A stretch of 64,000 nucleotides of DNA from CAWGGS01 sp046704745 (GTDB lineage: Bacteria; Desulfobacterota; Desulfobulbia; Desulfobulbales; Desulfocapsaceae): NCBI GenBank assembly GCA_046704745.1, contig JBJKRL010000072.1:1-64000 (forward strand). The letters are read 5' to 3'. This document shows, piece by piece, positions 32,489-40,860 of this stretch. Position 1 is the first letter of the stretch. The number at the start of each line of letters is the position of its first letter. The notes under the pieces were generated by a model. That model was not told where the DNA came from, searched no databases, and saw only the letters and a program-made list of their open reading frames with translations. The translations under genes were made by a program, and so were the position numbers.

Positions 32489-35322
32489 TGGAAAAAAACA
32501 AGACGGAACTCCTTTGCGAAATCGAGATGTTGCGTCGCGAAATCAGGACCTCCAGAGAAGCCTCGGAGATTACTTCCGATTTCGTGGTGAAACAGTTTGA
32601 ACAGACCGAGAGAATGCTGCACCGATTTCAGGTAGCCGATGCAGAACGGCAGGCTGTCCTCGATGCTGCCACCCAACTTTCCATAATTGCCACCGACCTT
32701 GACGGAACCATCCGTTTGTTCAGTAAAGGAGCATCCACCTTACTCGGTTACAAATCTTCGGAGATGATTAACAAAAAAAATATCCTTTCCCTGGTTCTGA
32801 CCGAGGAGCTTACCCACTATGGGAAGCATTTGAGCGGTGTTGCCGGTTCCGGCTTGCGGGAAATGAAGGTCTTCGATCAGTTTGTAAAGCAGAAGCATAG
32901 CCATGCCCATGAATGGGTCTATGTCTGCAAGGATGACAGTCTTCTTCCTGTGAGTCTGTCCGTTACCAGCCTGCTTAATCCCATGGGCGGAGTTGTCGGA
33001 TATCTATTTACCGCAATGGATATGACCCTTCAGAAGCAGATGGAGCGTGAGTTGATAGAGGCCAAAGAGTCAGCCGAATCGGCCAACGCCTCCAAAGGTG
33101 ATTTTCTTGCCAGGATGAGCCATGAGATCCGTACACCGATGAATGGAATTATCGGAATGGCCTCGCTTTTGCAAAAAACGGCGCTTGATCATAAACAGCA
33201 TGACTATATTGACAAGTTGCTTGGCTCTGCCAACACCCTGCTCAGGCTTATAAACGATATCCTTGACTTTTCCAAAATCGATGCAGGGAAGCTGCAATTG
33301 GAAAAGATTTCCTTTAATCTCGAGGAAATTCTCGGCAATATTGTTAACGCAGTCGGCATACAGGCTGAAAAGAAAGGCCTGGAGTTCCTGTTTAAAGTAG
33401 AGCCTGATGTTCCATATCACCTGATCGGCGATCCCCTGCGCCTTGGGCAGATCCTGATGAATTTAACCGGCAATGCCGTTAAGTTCACCAGTGAAGGAGA
33501 GATTATTGTCTCAGTCGATCTGGAAAAGATGGAGAAAAACGAATGCCAGCTTCGTTTTTCCGTTCGCGATAGCGGCCCCGGCTTACGTAAAGACCAGATT
33601 GATCGCCTATTCTCACCTTTTAAGCAGGCCGATGACTCAATCACCCGCAAATTCGGCGGCACAGGACTTGGCCTTTCCATCTGCAAACAACTGGCGGAAT
33701 TGATGGGTGGGAGGATTTGGGCCGAAAGTGAAGAGGGAGCAGGCGCTGAGTTTATTTTTACCGTCAGATTGCCCATTGCCAAAGGCTCAAAGGCACGAAA
33801 AAAAAGGTCGGTGGAACATCTGAAAGAACTGCGAGCATTGGTAGTCGATGATAACAAAGCGGCAAGAGACGTGCTTTCCGCCATGCTGAAATCATTTAAG
33901 ATAAATGTCCAAACAACAACAGATGGCGAGTCGGCTCTTACCCTTCTTGAACAGGCGACTCATCAGGGGGTACCCTATGATGTCGTGTTGTTGGATTGGA
34001 TGATGCCCGGTATTGATGGCATCGAGACAGCCAGGAGGATAAAAAACAATACCGCTATCGCCCAGGTGCCGTCGATGTTGATGGTAACGGCAAATGGACG
34101 CGATGAGGCCTATCTGGACGCGGAACGGGTCGGCTTGGATGGTTTCCTTCTTAAACCTGTGTATGCCTCGGTTATGTATAATACGCTGCTGGAAATTGTC
34201 GGCATCGGAGCCGTCCCTGGTCCACATATCGTTAAAGACGTTTACCAGCAGGTAGATCCGACGGTCCTTGCCGGGGCGCATATCCTTTTAGTGGATGATA
34301 ACAGCATCAACCAGGAGGTAGCGGCTGAGTTCCTTCGCAGTGCGAAAATGAACGTGACAATCGTATCCAATGGCCGGGAGTGTCTGGATGCCTTAGATAA
34401 AAACATCTATGATCTGGTGCTGATGGATATACAAATGCCGGAAATGGATGGTTTGGAAGCCAGCAAAAGGATCCGCAGAGATGGACGGTTTCGTGACCTG
34501 CCTATTGTTGCAATGACGGCTCATGCCATGCGAGGAGATAGGGAAAAAAGTCTTAAGGCCGGGATGAACGATCATATTACAAAACCAATTGACCAGGCTG
34601 AGCTGTATCGATGTCTCATAAAATGGATGCCGTTAAGGAGGCCCGGCACCTCCTCTCCTGTTCCCGAAGTGCAGGCGTCTTCCGGGGATCATGAGAGCGG
34701 CCTGCCGCCGCTCGCCGGAATAGATCAGGTTGCAGCGCTGAAGACTTTGGAAAATAACAAAGGACTTTTTGTCGAGTTGCTCTATGATTTCCAAAAAAGG
34801 TATAGCCCGCTGCCGGACTTGATGAGGGAGCTGTGTGAGATAGGAAATTGGGAAGAAATAGAAAAACTGGCACATACGGTAAAAGGTGTTGCCGGATATA
34901 TCGGCAGTTCCTCTTTGATGAAGACGGCGCAGGCTCTGGAAGATGCCTTGAAAAACGGCCGGCTTACTAACGGAAAAGACCTTCTTTTAGACTTTCTGGA
35001 GGTTCTTGAATACATCCTTGCATCTTTAAATGCCCTTCCTCAGGTATCAGGGGGTATACCTGTCCGGATAATTCCGGATGGTGTCCAGGAGAAGGATACC
35101 GATAAGGCACTCGAGTCGCTACGGGATCTGATCGAGCATTTGAAAAAGGGGGAGGCAACGGCTGAGGAGCATTTTGCTGTTCTGCACAACATGCTCACCG
35201 GAAGGGGACTTGACGAGCATTTGCAAGAACTGGCCGTTTTGATAGACGATATAGAATATGATCAAGCAACGGAAGCTGCCCGGACATTGTTGGAAATGCT
35301 TGAGGGAAAAGACGAGAGCTGA
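32488..35322 (+). CDS. Cytosolic PAS hybrid histidine kinase, H2 cassette
   Basis: 944-residue multidomain kinase with no membrane segment. Order: N-terminal coiled-coil (about 1-50), PAS (about 50-190), HisKA with SHEIRTPMNG (H212), HATPase_c (about 325-440), REC1 (about 450-570, D in YDVVLLDWMMPG), REC2 (about 595-715, D in YDLVLMDIQMPEMDG) and HPt (LAHTVKGVAGYIG, H796). Phosphate would pass His-Asp-His-Asp to the next gene's receiver. The cytosolic form fits direct contact with the cytosolic hydrogenase. It is translationally coupled to the maturation protease upstream, supporting a role as H2 signal transducer. Confidence 0.92.
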   Translation: MEKNKTELLCEIEMLRREIRTSREASEITSDFVVKQFEQTERMLHRFQVADAERQAVLDAATQLSIIATDLDGTIRLFSKGASTLLGYKSSEMINKKNILSLVLTEELTHYGKHLSGVAGSGLREMKVFDQFVKQKHSHAHEWVYVCKDDSLLPVSLSVTSLLNPMGGVVGYLFTAMDMTLQKQMERELIEAKESAESANASKGDFLARMSHEIRTPMNGIIGMASLLQKTALDHKQHDYIDKLLGSANTLLRLINDILDFSKIDAGKLQLEKISFNLEEILGNIVNAVGIQAEKKGLEFLFKVEPDVPYHLIGDPLRLGQILMNLTGNAVKFTSEGEIIVSVDLEKMEKNECQLRFSVRDSGPGLRKDQIDRLFSPFKQADDSITRKFGGTGLGLSICKQLAELMGGRIWAESEEGAGAEFIFTVRLPIAKGSKARKKRSVEHLKELRALVVDDNKAARDVLSAMLKSFKINVQTTTDGESALTLLEQATHQGVPYDVVLLDWMMPGIDGIETARRIKNNTAIAQVPSMLMVTANGRDEAYLDAERVGLDGFLLKPVYASVMYNTLLEIVGIGAVPGPHIVKDVYQQVDPTVLAGAHILLVDDNSINQEVAAEFLRSAKMNVTIVSNGRECLDALDKNIYDLVLMDIQMPEMDGLEASKRIRRDGRFRDLPIVAMTAHAMRGDREKSLKAGMNDHITKPIDQAELYRCLIKWMPLRRPGTSSPVPEVQASSGDHESGLPPLAGIDQVAALKTLENNKGLFVELLYDFQKRYSPLPDLMRELCEIGNWEEIEKLAHTVKGVAGYIGSSSLMKTAQALEDALKNGRLTNGKDLLLDFLEVLEYILASLNALPQVSGGIPVRIIPDGVQEKDTDKALESLRDLIEHLKKGEATAEEHFAVLHNMLTGRGLDEHLQELAVLIDDIEYDQATEAARTLLEMLEGKDES

Positions 35323-35324
35323 GC

Positions 35325-36236
35325 ATGCAGGACAAGGCACGTATTCTGATTGTTGACGATGAAAAGATGAACTTGAAGGTCTTGGCTGACCTGCTCAAGG
35401 ACGAATATACACCGGTTCTGGCCAGAAACGGAGAACAGGCCCTGAAACATGCTCTGGGAGATTATCCACCGGATCTCATACTTCTTGATGTGGTTATGCC
35501 TCAGATGGGTGGATATGATGTTATCAAGGTTCTGAAAAATAACGGTAAAACGAATAATATCCCTGTGATTTTCGTTACGGCTCTCGACTCCAGCGAGGAT
35601 GAGGAACTCGGGTTGAAGCTCGGGGCTGTGGATTATATTACCAAGCCGTATTCTCCGCCCATTGTCAAAATTCGCGTTCGGAATCACTTGCGTATTGTTC
35701 ATCAGTATAAGCTGTTGGACCAACTGGCTCATATTGATGGTCTTACCGAAATCTCAAACCGCCGGCGTTTTGAGGAGATTTTCAAAAAAGAATGGGATCG
35801 CTCGGTTAGAAACGAAAGCTTCTTTTCCATGATCATGGTCGATGTTGATTTCTTCAAGCAATATAACGATTATTATGGTCATGCTATGGGTGATCTTGCA
35901 CTGCAGAAGATTGCCAAGGCCCTGGAATGTGTTCTCAGAAGACCTGCCGATTTTCTGGCTCGTTACGGAGGTGAGGAATTCGTAATTTTACTTCCGGAAA
36001 CCGATGCGGCAGGGGCGCAGAAGATCGCTGAGTTTGCCTTGAACCAGGTTGCCGCTCTTGATATCCCCCATCGCAACTCTCAGGCAGCCGACCATGTAAC
36101 CATAAGTATCGGTCTGGCCACGGTTTTAATGGATAACGAAATTGAACCCAAAATTTTTCTGGGAATCGCCGACCAGAATCTTTACCATGCCAAACAGGGT
36201 GGACGGAATCGAGTGGTTGGCAGCCTGATTGAATAG
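35325..36236 (+). CDS. REC-GGDEF response regulator (diguanylate cyclase)
   Basis: 303-residue PleD-like diguanylate cyclase that makes c-di-GMP from two GTP. The receiver (residues 5-125, ILIVDDEKMN, phospho-acceptor in LILLDVVMPQ near D53) is linked to a GGDEF domain with the catalytic GGEEF at 215-219 and the inhibitory site RPAD (RxxD) five residues ahead of it; both are intact, so it should be active and feedback-limited. It begins two bases after the hybrid kinase stop, so the HPt domain is its probable phosphodonor. This gives the hydrogenase cassette a c-di-GMP output. Confidence 0.93.
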   Translation: MQDKARILIVDDEKMNLKVLADLLKDEYTPVLARNGEQALKHALGDYPPDLILLDVVMPQMGGYDVIKVLKNNGKTNNIPVIFVTALDSSEDEELGLKLGAVDYITKPYSPPIVKIRVRNHLRIVHQYKLLDQLAHIDGLTEISNRRRFEEIFKKEWDRSVRNESFFSMIMVDVDFFKQYNDYYGHAMGDLALQKIAKALECVLRRPADFLARYGGEEFVILLPETDAAGAQKIAEFALNQVAALDIPHRNSQAADHVTISIGLATVLMDNEIEPKIFLGIADQNLYHAKQGGRNRVVGSLIE

Positions 36237-36379
36237 GAAGATATTCTACAAAGGTATCATTCCTGCCATCTTTTGATTCTCATCTCTTCCAATCTCATCC
36301 TCATTATCTCGGATAATGTATTGTTGTATCCAACATATCTTACTGTCTTTGTAAAATACAGGAGCCACTTGCAAAAAGA

Positions 36380-36520
36380 TCTTCTCGGAGTCTCGCTTGC
36401 TCGCTTACCGGCCCAACCTCCACATTATGCTCAAAAATTTATCCTCGGAGGTAAGCACCCTCAAGGCATAAACTCTGACTCCGATATCATTTATATGCCT
36501 GCGGTAAAATTTTTCGCATG
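36380..36520. repeat. Rearranged MITE relative
   Basis: Shares the inner core with copies A-C (GCTCAAAAATTTATCCTCGG, TATATGCCTGCGGTAAAATT) and an inverted copy of the GGTAAGCG...ACTCCG arm near 36388-36411. The GTTTCCATCC ends are absent, so it is a remnant or a different family member. Confidence 0.55.
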
Positions 36521-36523
36521 ATT

Positions 36524-36565
36524 TCGAACCTGAAGCCGCCTGGACTGATGAGAAATGCGGGTTAG
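36524..36565. repeat. 42-bp dispersed repeat, copy 2
   Basis: Segment starting TCGAACCTGA and ending GATGAGAAATGCGGGTTAG; pairs with 23573-23615 at the end of hcp. Confidence 0.7.
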
Positions 36566-36630
36566 TATCGTTTTTTTTCAAAGGAGTTCCCAACCTCTAT
36601 TTCGGCTTTTGGTCTGTTTCTTCAAAAAAG

Positions 36631-36726
36631 GTTTCATATTGAAACCATATATATAATGCAATGGTATTATTTATAAAAATATACAAGCAATGGTTTGTGG
36701 AACAGAGGCTTGTTTCAGATTGGAAC
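36631..36726. promoter_or_regulatory. Paired activator-like palindromes
   Basis: GTTTCATATTGAAAC (36631-36645) and GTTTCAGATTGGAAC (36712-36726) share the pattern GTTTCAnATTGrAAC with centres 81 bp apart. They lie about 85 and 165 bases before the sigma-54-like promoter at 36790, the normal range for enhancer sites. A weaker half-site GTTTGTGGAAC is at 36693-36703. Confidence 0.6.
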
Positions 36727-36789
36727 CAAATTGGCAGAGTCAAAAATATACGAATTTAGTAACATGTTGAAATGATTTTAAAAAATAAA

Positions 36790-36805
36790 TGGCATGGAAC
36801 TTGTA
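36790..36805 (+). promoter_or_regulatory. Candidate sigma-54 promoter, Usp-TauE operon
   Basis: TGGCATGGAACTTGTA matches TGGCACG-N4-TTGCA in the -24 block except one base and has TTGTA at -12 (GC to GT). The predicted start near 36815 is about 38 bases before ATG 36853. With the palindromes upstream, it is the best-supported of the window's sigma-54-like sites by layout, though not by the -12 element. Confidence 0.55.
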
Positions 36806-36852
36806 ATCTGTTTAGCAAAGAGAATAACAGAATTTTCAAAAAATAGAGAAGC

Positions 36853-37248
36853 ATGAAACAGAAACGAATTTTGGTTCCAGTCGGATCGTCACTCAAGGAT
36901 TTAAAAGGAGTGCATTATGCCCTCTCATTGGCTGAGCGGCTGGCTACACAAATTTTTATATTACAGCAGTTGGAAAATGAAGGGGAAAGAGAGCCTCACT
37001 CGGTCTGGTTGAATGAGGCTCTGACGGATCTGATTAACAGTGCACGGACGGCCGGTTTGAGTATTGCTCACCATATCGCTGCCGGCGATGTAATTGGAGA
37101 AATCGTTTCCCTCGTGAAATCTGAGAGTATCAATTTATTGGTTTTGGGCGTTGACGATAGGGAGTATGAGGATTTTACGCTACAGCTGAAACCTCGTATT
37201 ACCTGTCAGATCGTCCAAGTTAAAGAGAAAGATCATAATTACCTATAA
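36853..37248 (+). CDS. UspA-domain protein
   Basis: 131-residue universal-stress-like protein: KRILVPVGSSLKDLKGVHYALSLAERL is the first strand-helix of UspA and INLLVLGVDDREYEDF the fourth strand. The nucleotide-binding G-2x-G-9x-G(S/T) signature is not intact, so it may not bind ATP. It is the first gene of an operon with the kinase-like membrane protein (14 bases on) and a TauE/SafE permease. Confidence 0.75.
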   Translation: MKQKRILVPVGSSLKDLKGVHYALSLAERLATQIFILQQLENEGEREPHSVWLNEALTDLINSARTAGLSIAHHIAAGDVIGEIVSLVKSESINLLVLGVDDREYEDFTLQLKPRITCQIVQVKEKDHNYL

Positions 37249-37262
37249 GGAAGGTGTATAAA

Positions 37263-38780
37263 ATGGCAATTGTAATGATCTCGAGTCTATTTCAAAGCGG
37301 CCGGAAGGAGTTGGCAGAGGCTTTGGCCAAAAAGACGAGTTGGCCGGTGCTCAGCCGCGAAGAACTGGTGGATAGGGCCCGCGAGCAGGGAATTAAGATT
37401 GGCCGCCTTGAAGTCGCTATGATCAAGACACCGAACAAATCAGAGAGACTTGCTCGGGAAAAGGAGTTGTATCTTGCATTTCTGACTTCAATCCTCTGTG
37501 AAAAAGCCCGCGAAGGAAGTTTCATTTATTATGGACGTGGTGGTCATCTGCTGCTGCCTGGTGTCAGTCATCGTCTGCGGGTAGGGCTTTCGACTCCGCA
37601 GGAGGTGAGGATCGACCGGACGGCCAAGGCCTTGGGACTCTCTCCCGATAAGGCCGTTTCTTACCTCAAAGAAATTGACGATGATTTCAATAAATGGATC
37701 CGTTTTATCCATCGGGTAGATAGCCATGATCCAAAAAATTTCGATGCTCTTTTTAATCTGGAGAATATCGGACTGAATAATGCAGCTGAAATCCTCTGTA
37801 ATATGGCAAATATGCCGGAATTTATGCCGACTGCTGCCAGCCAGAGGATGATCGATAACCATTACCTGAGTGCTCAGTCAAAACTCCGGTTGGCCCTGGA
37901 TGAACGAACTGCTGCGGCAGACCTCCAGATTCATACCGATAACGGGGTGGTCACCGTAACCTATCCACCTCACCAGGAGCAATATCGGGAGCACATCCCA
38001 ACGGTTCTGGCAGAGTTGAAAGGGTGCCGCGAAATACAGTGCACCATGGCGGAGACCAATATCCTCTGGATCCAAGAACGTTTTGACCCAACAGCTGAAA
38101 ATTATAAACAAATTATTCAACTGTCACAACGTTGGGGGGCTGCTGTGGAATTGATGCGTTTGATTCCTCCGGGCGAAGGGGATGATGCTACCCTTGCCAA
38201 TACCGACATGGATCGGGCCTTCAGTCGCAGAACCTGTGGAGGTCCTTACGACGGTGGTGTGGAGGATGAGGAACCGGAGACCGTCTTCAACGATGGCGGC
38301 TTGATACGGACCAAAGAAGACCTGCTCAGTCAGGGCCGTTTCGGCGGGCAGCATACGGTTTGCGGTGGGTATTCCAGTATACTTGAGAGGATTCAGGGCA
38401 ACGGCCAGTATGCGATGGTTGTCATCGGTGATATGTTTCTCTCTAAAGGACAATCCGCCAGAACCCGCCAGACCCGGGAGTTGGCCTTGAATATCCGGGA
38501 TCGGCTCAAGGCTCCGGTGATTACCGCTGATGAAATGAAATCACGCCTTTTATTCGGCAAAAAACAGGCGGTTACCTTACTAACATTCCTGGTGGTGATT
38601 GTTTGTATCTACTATACCGTCTTCAGCCATCAGTCGATCTTGTTTAATTTCCTGAGCGGCTCATTGCATCAGAACTATGTGTGGCTTTCACCTTTGGTTC
38701 TTTTCTGCTTTATTCCGTTGTTAGCATATCTTTGGGGAACAGTGACCGGACTGGCTCTTAAGATCATAAATATTGATTAA
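37263..38780 (+). CDS. Cytidylate-kinase-like protein with C-terminal membrane anchor
   Basis: 505-residue protein not tied to a known function. Residues 1-190 resemble the cytidylate-kinase-like P-loop family (AIVMISSLFQSGRKELAEALAKK, then YYGRGGHLLLPGV, DRTAKALGLSPDKAVSYLKEIDDDFNKWIRF), but the P-loop lacks the normal GxxGxGKS. A small BON-like alpha/beta unit (about 205-275) and an Usp/adenine-type region follow. Two membrane helices (about 436-458 and 470-497) close it. ATG 37263 follows AAGGAAGG. It may couple nucleotide binding to the adjacent permease; this is only inferred from gene order. Confidence 0.7.
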   Translation: MAIVMISSLFQSGRKELAEALAKKTSWPVLSREELVDRAREQGIKIGRLEVAMIKTPNKSERLAREKELYLAFLTSILCEKAREGSFIYYGRGGHLLLPGVSHRLRVGLSTPQEVRIDRTAKALGLSPDKAVSYLKEIDDDFNKWIRFIHRVDSHDPKNFDALFNLENIGLNNAAEILCNMANMPEFMPTAASQRMIDNHYLSAQSKLRLALDERTAAADLQIHTDNGVVTVTYPPHQEQYREHIPTVLAELKGCREIQCTMAETNILWIQERFDPTAENYKQIIQLSQRWGAAVELMRLIPPGEGDDATLANTDMDRAFSRRTCGGPYDGGVEDEEPETVFNDGGLIRTKEDLLSQGRFGGQHTVCGGYSSILERIQGNGQYAMVVIGDMFLSKGQSARTRQTRELALNIRDRLKAPVITADEMKSRLLFGKKQAVTLLTFLVVIVCIYYTVFSHQSILFNFLSGSLHQNYVWLSPLVLFCFIPLLAYLWGTVTGLALKIINID

Positions 38781-38806
38781 ATTAAAGGAATTTGGAGGTA
38801 ATGGGC

Positions 38807-39937
38807 ATGCACGAATTATTATCGATTAATTATATAGATATCACGCTCTCGGTGGCCCTGCAGGTCATCCTGCTGGGCTTTATCGGAGGGATTCTCAGTG
38901 GTTTCATCGGCAGCGGAGGGGCCTTTTTCATGACCCCCGGTATGATGAACCTGGGTGTGGGAGGTGTCGTCGCCGTTGCCAGTAACATTTCACATAAATT
39001 CGGCAAGGCTATGGTGGGGGCACGAAAGCATGCAGCCGCCGGAAACGTTGACAAAAAGCTGGCAGCCTTCATGTTGGCAACTGCTTTGGCTGGAGTCCAG
39101 ATAGCCGTATGGATCAATAGTTTTCTCTTTAAAGGCGGCGGCGGTGACGGACATGGTGCTCCTAAAGGCGCAGGCGCCAATCTGTACATCAGCCTTGTTT
39201 TTGCCGTCATTCTCTCTCTGGTTGCTCTTTCCATGCTTCGGGATATCATGAAGTCCAAAAAGGATGGCGGCGACGGTGCGGGACCATCCATGAAAATAGC
39301 TGAATTCCTGTCAAGGCTCAATATCCCGCCCGTTATCAGTTTCTCAGTCTCCGACACCAAGGTCAGCCTATGGGTGTTGATGGTTGTCGGCACTGCCACC
39401 GGTTGGTTGGCCGGTACCATCGGTGTGGGCGGTTTCATCGGCGTGCCCGCTATGATCTATGTCTTTGGTGTGCCTACCGCGGTTGCCACTGGAACCGAGC
39501 TTTTCCTCGCTCTTTTTATGGGTGGCTATGGGGCGATAAGCTACGCTTTGCACGGGTTCGTCGATCTTCGTCTGACCATGCTCCTGTATCTCGGTTCTCT
39601 GGTTGGTATCCATCTGGGTGTTTATGGCGTAAAGGTTGTCAATGAGTTATATATCCGTATGGTGACGAGCTTGATTATTCTCCTTTGTGTCGTCAGTCGT
39701 GTGATCGCCATTCCGATTTACCTGCGTCAGCTCGGTTTTCTTAACATTGACGCCTCATTTGATCGATATTTCAATCTCGGCAGTAAGTTTTTCCTTTTCG
39801 CCAGCGGAATAACAGGGGCTCTGGTCATTCTGATGAAGGTTATCCAGGCCTATCGCCATAGAAGGAAAATCCAGAAAACGCTGCATGTGGTGCGAGAGCC
39901 AGGTTTAAGCAGGACCGAGGTGGTTGAAGCAATGTGA
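38807..39937 (+). CDS. TauE/SafE family anion permease
   Basis: 376-residue inner-membrane transporter of the TSUP family, whose members export sulfite, sulfoacetate or related organosulfur anions. Family repeats GGILSGFIGSGGAFFMTPGMMNLG and GWLAGTIGVGGFIGVPAMIYVFGVPTAVATGTELF are visible in the two halves, with eight or so helices and a long gap between them (glycine/lysine-rich loop about 110-160). ATG 38807 is nine bases after GGAGG. In a sulfur-metabolising host it plausibly moves sulfite or a sulfonate; substrate not determinable. Confidence 0.85.
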   Translation: MHELLSINYIDITLSVALQVILLGFIGGILSGFIGSGGAFFMTPGMMNLGVGGVVAVASNISHKFGKAMVGARKHAAAGNVDKKLAAFMLATALAGVQIAVWINSFLFKGGGGDGHGAPKGAGANLYISLVFAVILSLVALSMLRDIMKSKKDGGDGAGPSMKIAEFLSRLNIPPVISFSVSDTKVSLWVLMVVGTATGWLAGTIGVGGFIGVPAMIYVFGVPTAVATGTELFLALFMGGYGAISYALHGFVDLRLTMLLYLGSLVGIHLGVYGVKVVNELYIRMVTSLIILLCVVSRVIAIPIYLRQLGFLNIDASFDRYFNLGSKFFLFASGITGALVILMKVIQAYRHRRKIQKTLHVVREPGLSRTEVVEAM

Positions 39938-39942
39938 AACAT

Positions 39943-39994
39943 GTCGAAGATGCTCGTCTGAGTACAGTATGGACAACAGCATCTTCGACTTTTT
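39943..39994 (+). terminator. Rho-independent terminator
   Basis: 12-bp perfect stem (GTCGAAGATGCT 39943-39954 with AGCATCTTCGAC 39978-39989), a 23-base loop and a T-run. It separates the TauE/SafE operon from the lone receiver gene. Confidence 0.85.
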
Positions 39995-40080
39995 GTAGTG
40001 AGGTCGTGGAGTGATCATTCCAATGAGGTTTTTTCCATGCCGATCTGAGAGTATTAAGGCCTAGTGCCGAGGAGGTAGTT

Positions 40081-40479
40081 GTGGATAACCATTGTGATAT
40101 TCTTATTGTGGACGATGAGCCTATTGTTGGTGAACGACTGAAGGCGCTACTTGAAAAGGAAGGACATAGGGTGGAAACCTTCGTCGATTCCGCGGTTGCT
40201 CTTGAGCGTTTGGATACAAAGAATTTTGATATCGTGATCAGCGACATCAGGATGGGAGAAATAGACGGTATTCAACTGCTCGATCGGATAACGAAAAAAT
40301 CCCGTCATATCAAGGTGATTTTGATAACGGGCTATGCAACCCTTGAGATTGCCCGGGAGTCGTTGGCGAAAGGTGCTTTTGATTTTATTGCCAAGCCGTT
40401 CAAACTCAACGAGATCAGAGCGACCATAAAACGGGCCATGGATTCGTTTGACCAGAGGCACCCGGCAACGGTGCAATGA
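40081..40479 (+). CDS. Single-domain response regulator
   Basis: 132-residue CheY-like receiver with no output domain: acidic pair in VDDEP (D11/D12), phospho-acceptor D55 in VISDIRM, switch Thr in LITGYAT and Lys in FIAKPF. The AKGAFDFIAKPF helix and surface resemble NtrC-type receivers. Starts at GTG 40081, five bases after GGAGG. It lies behind a terminator, so it may have its own promoter; it could relay phosphate from the hybrid kinase upstream or act on a partner protein. Confidence 0.85.
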   Translation: MDNHCDILIVDDEPIVGERLKALLEKEGHRVETFVDSAVALERLDTKNFDIVISDIRMGEIDGIQLLDRITKKSRHIKVILITGYATLEIARESLAKGAFDFIAKPFKLNEIRATIKRAMDSFDQRHPATVQ

Positions 40480-40860
40480 TTGTGAGTATGATAATTGTCC
40501 GTTGACAAAGTATATCCCGGATGATATGTGATAGCAGTCTTACACAGGGGACAGACGACGTTTGTTGATTCAGATGGTGGTCTTTTGATCTTTTGATAAA
40601 TTGTTCTCGCGTCAGTCCGAAATAATCCCTGTATGACCGAAGGAATTTTGGCCGATAGTCTCACCCGCAAGGGGTTGCTATAAAAATTTTTCTATTTCGT
40701 TTCCATCCGAAACAGCGATTTTCTTCTAACTCGTCGTTGCGCTGTCAAATTTAATCTTTGGGATATTAAGTAGATGCCTCTGGTTAGATTCGCCATCGCG
40801 CCTAGATTCAGAAGAAAATCCGTCGTATCAGGATGGAAACTTTTTCATTGACGGATTCTG
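40480..40860. other. Spacer with MITE copy before the Ehr operon
   Basis: No gene. A Thr/Asp-rich AT stretch is followed by MITE copy C (40699-40840), which ends 20 bases before the first gene of the hydrogenase-like complex. Its promoter was not recognised and may lie in or be supplied by the element. Confidence 0.55.
40699..40840. mobile_element. MITE copy C, shorter
   Basis: 142-bp copy with ends GTTTCCATCCGAAA and TCAGGATGGAAAC; it is missing part of the interior near AGAAGAGGTAAGCG. Flanks TATTTC and TTTTTC (five of six identical) fit an aged 6-bp duplication. It sits in the promoter region of the Ehr-type operon. Confidence 0.78.

Larger units (their letters stand above)
36237..36852. 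other. Regulatory and repeat-bearing intergenic region
   Basis: 616 bases with no gene. It begins with a rearranged relative of the MITE (about 36380-36520), then the 42-bp repeat (36524-36565), then two 15-base palindromic activator sites and a sigma-54-like promoter for the next operon. Confidence 0.6.

Noticed and set aside
36273..36521. Possible small gene in the 36-kb intergenic region
   Set aside because: It lies inside a repeat and has no ribosome site.
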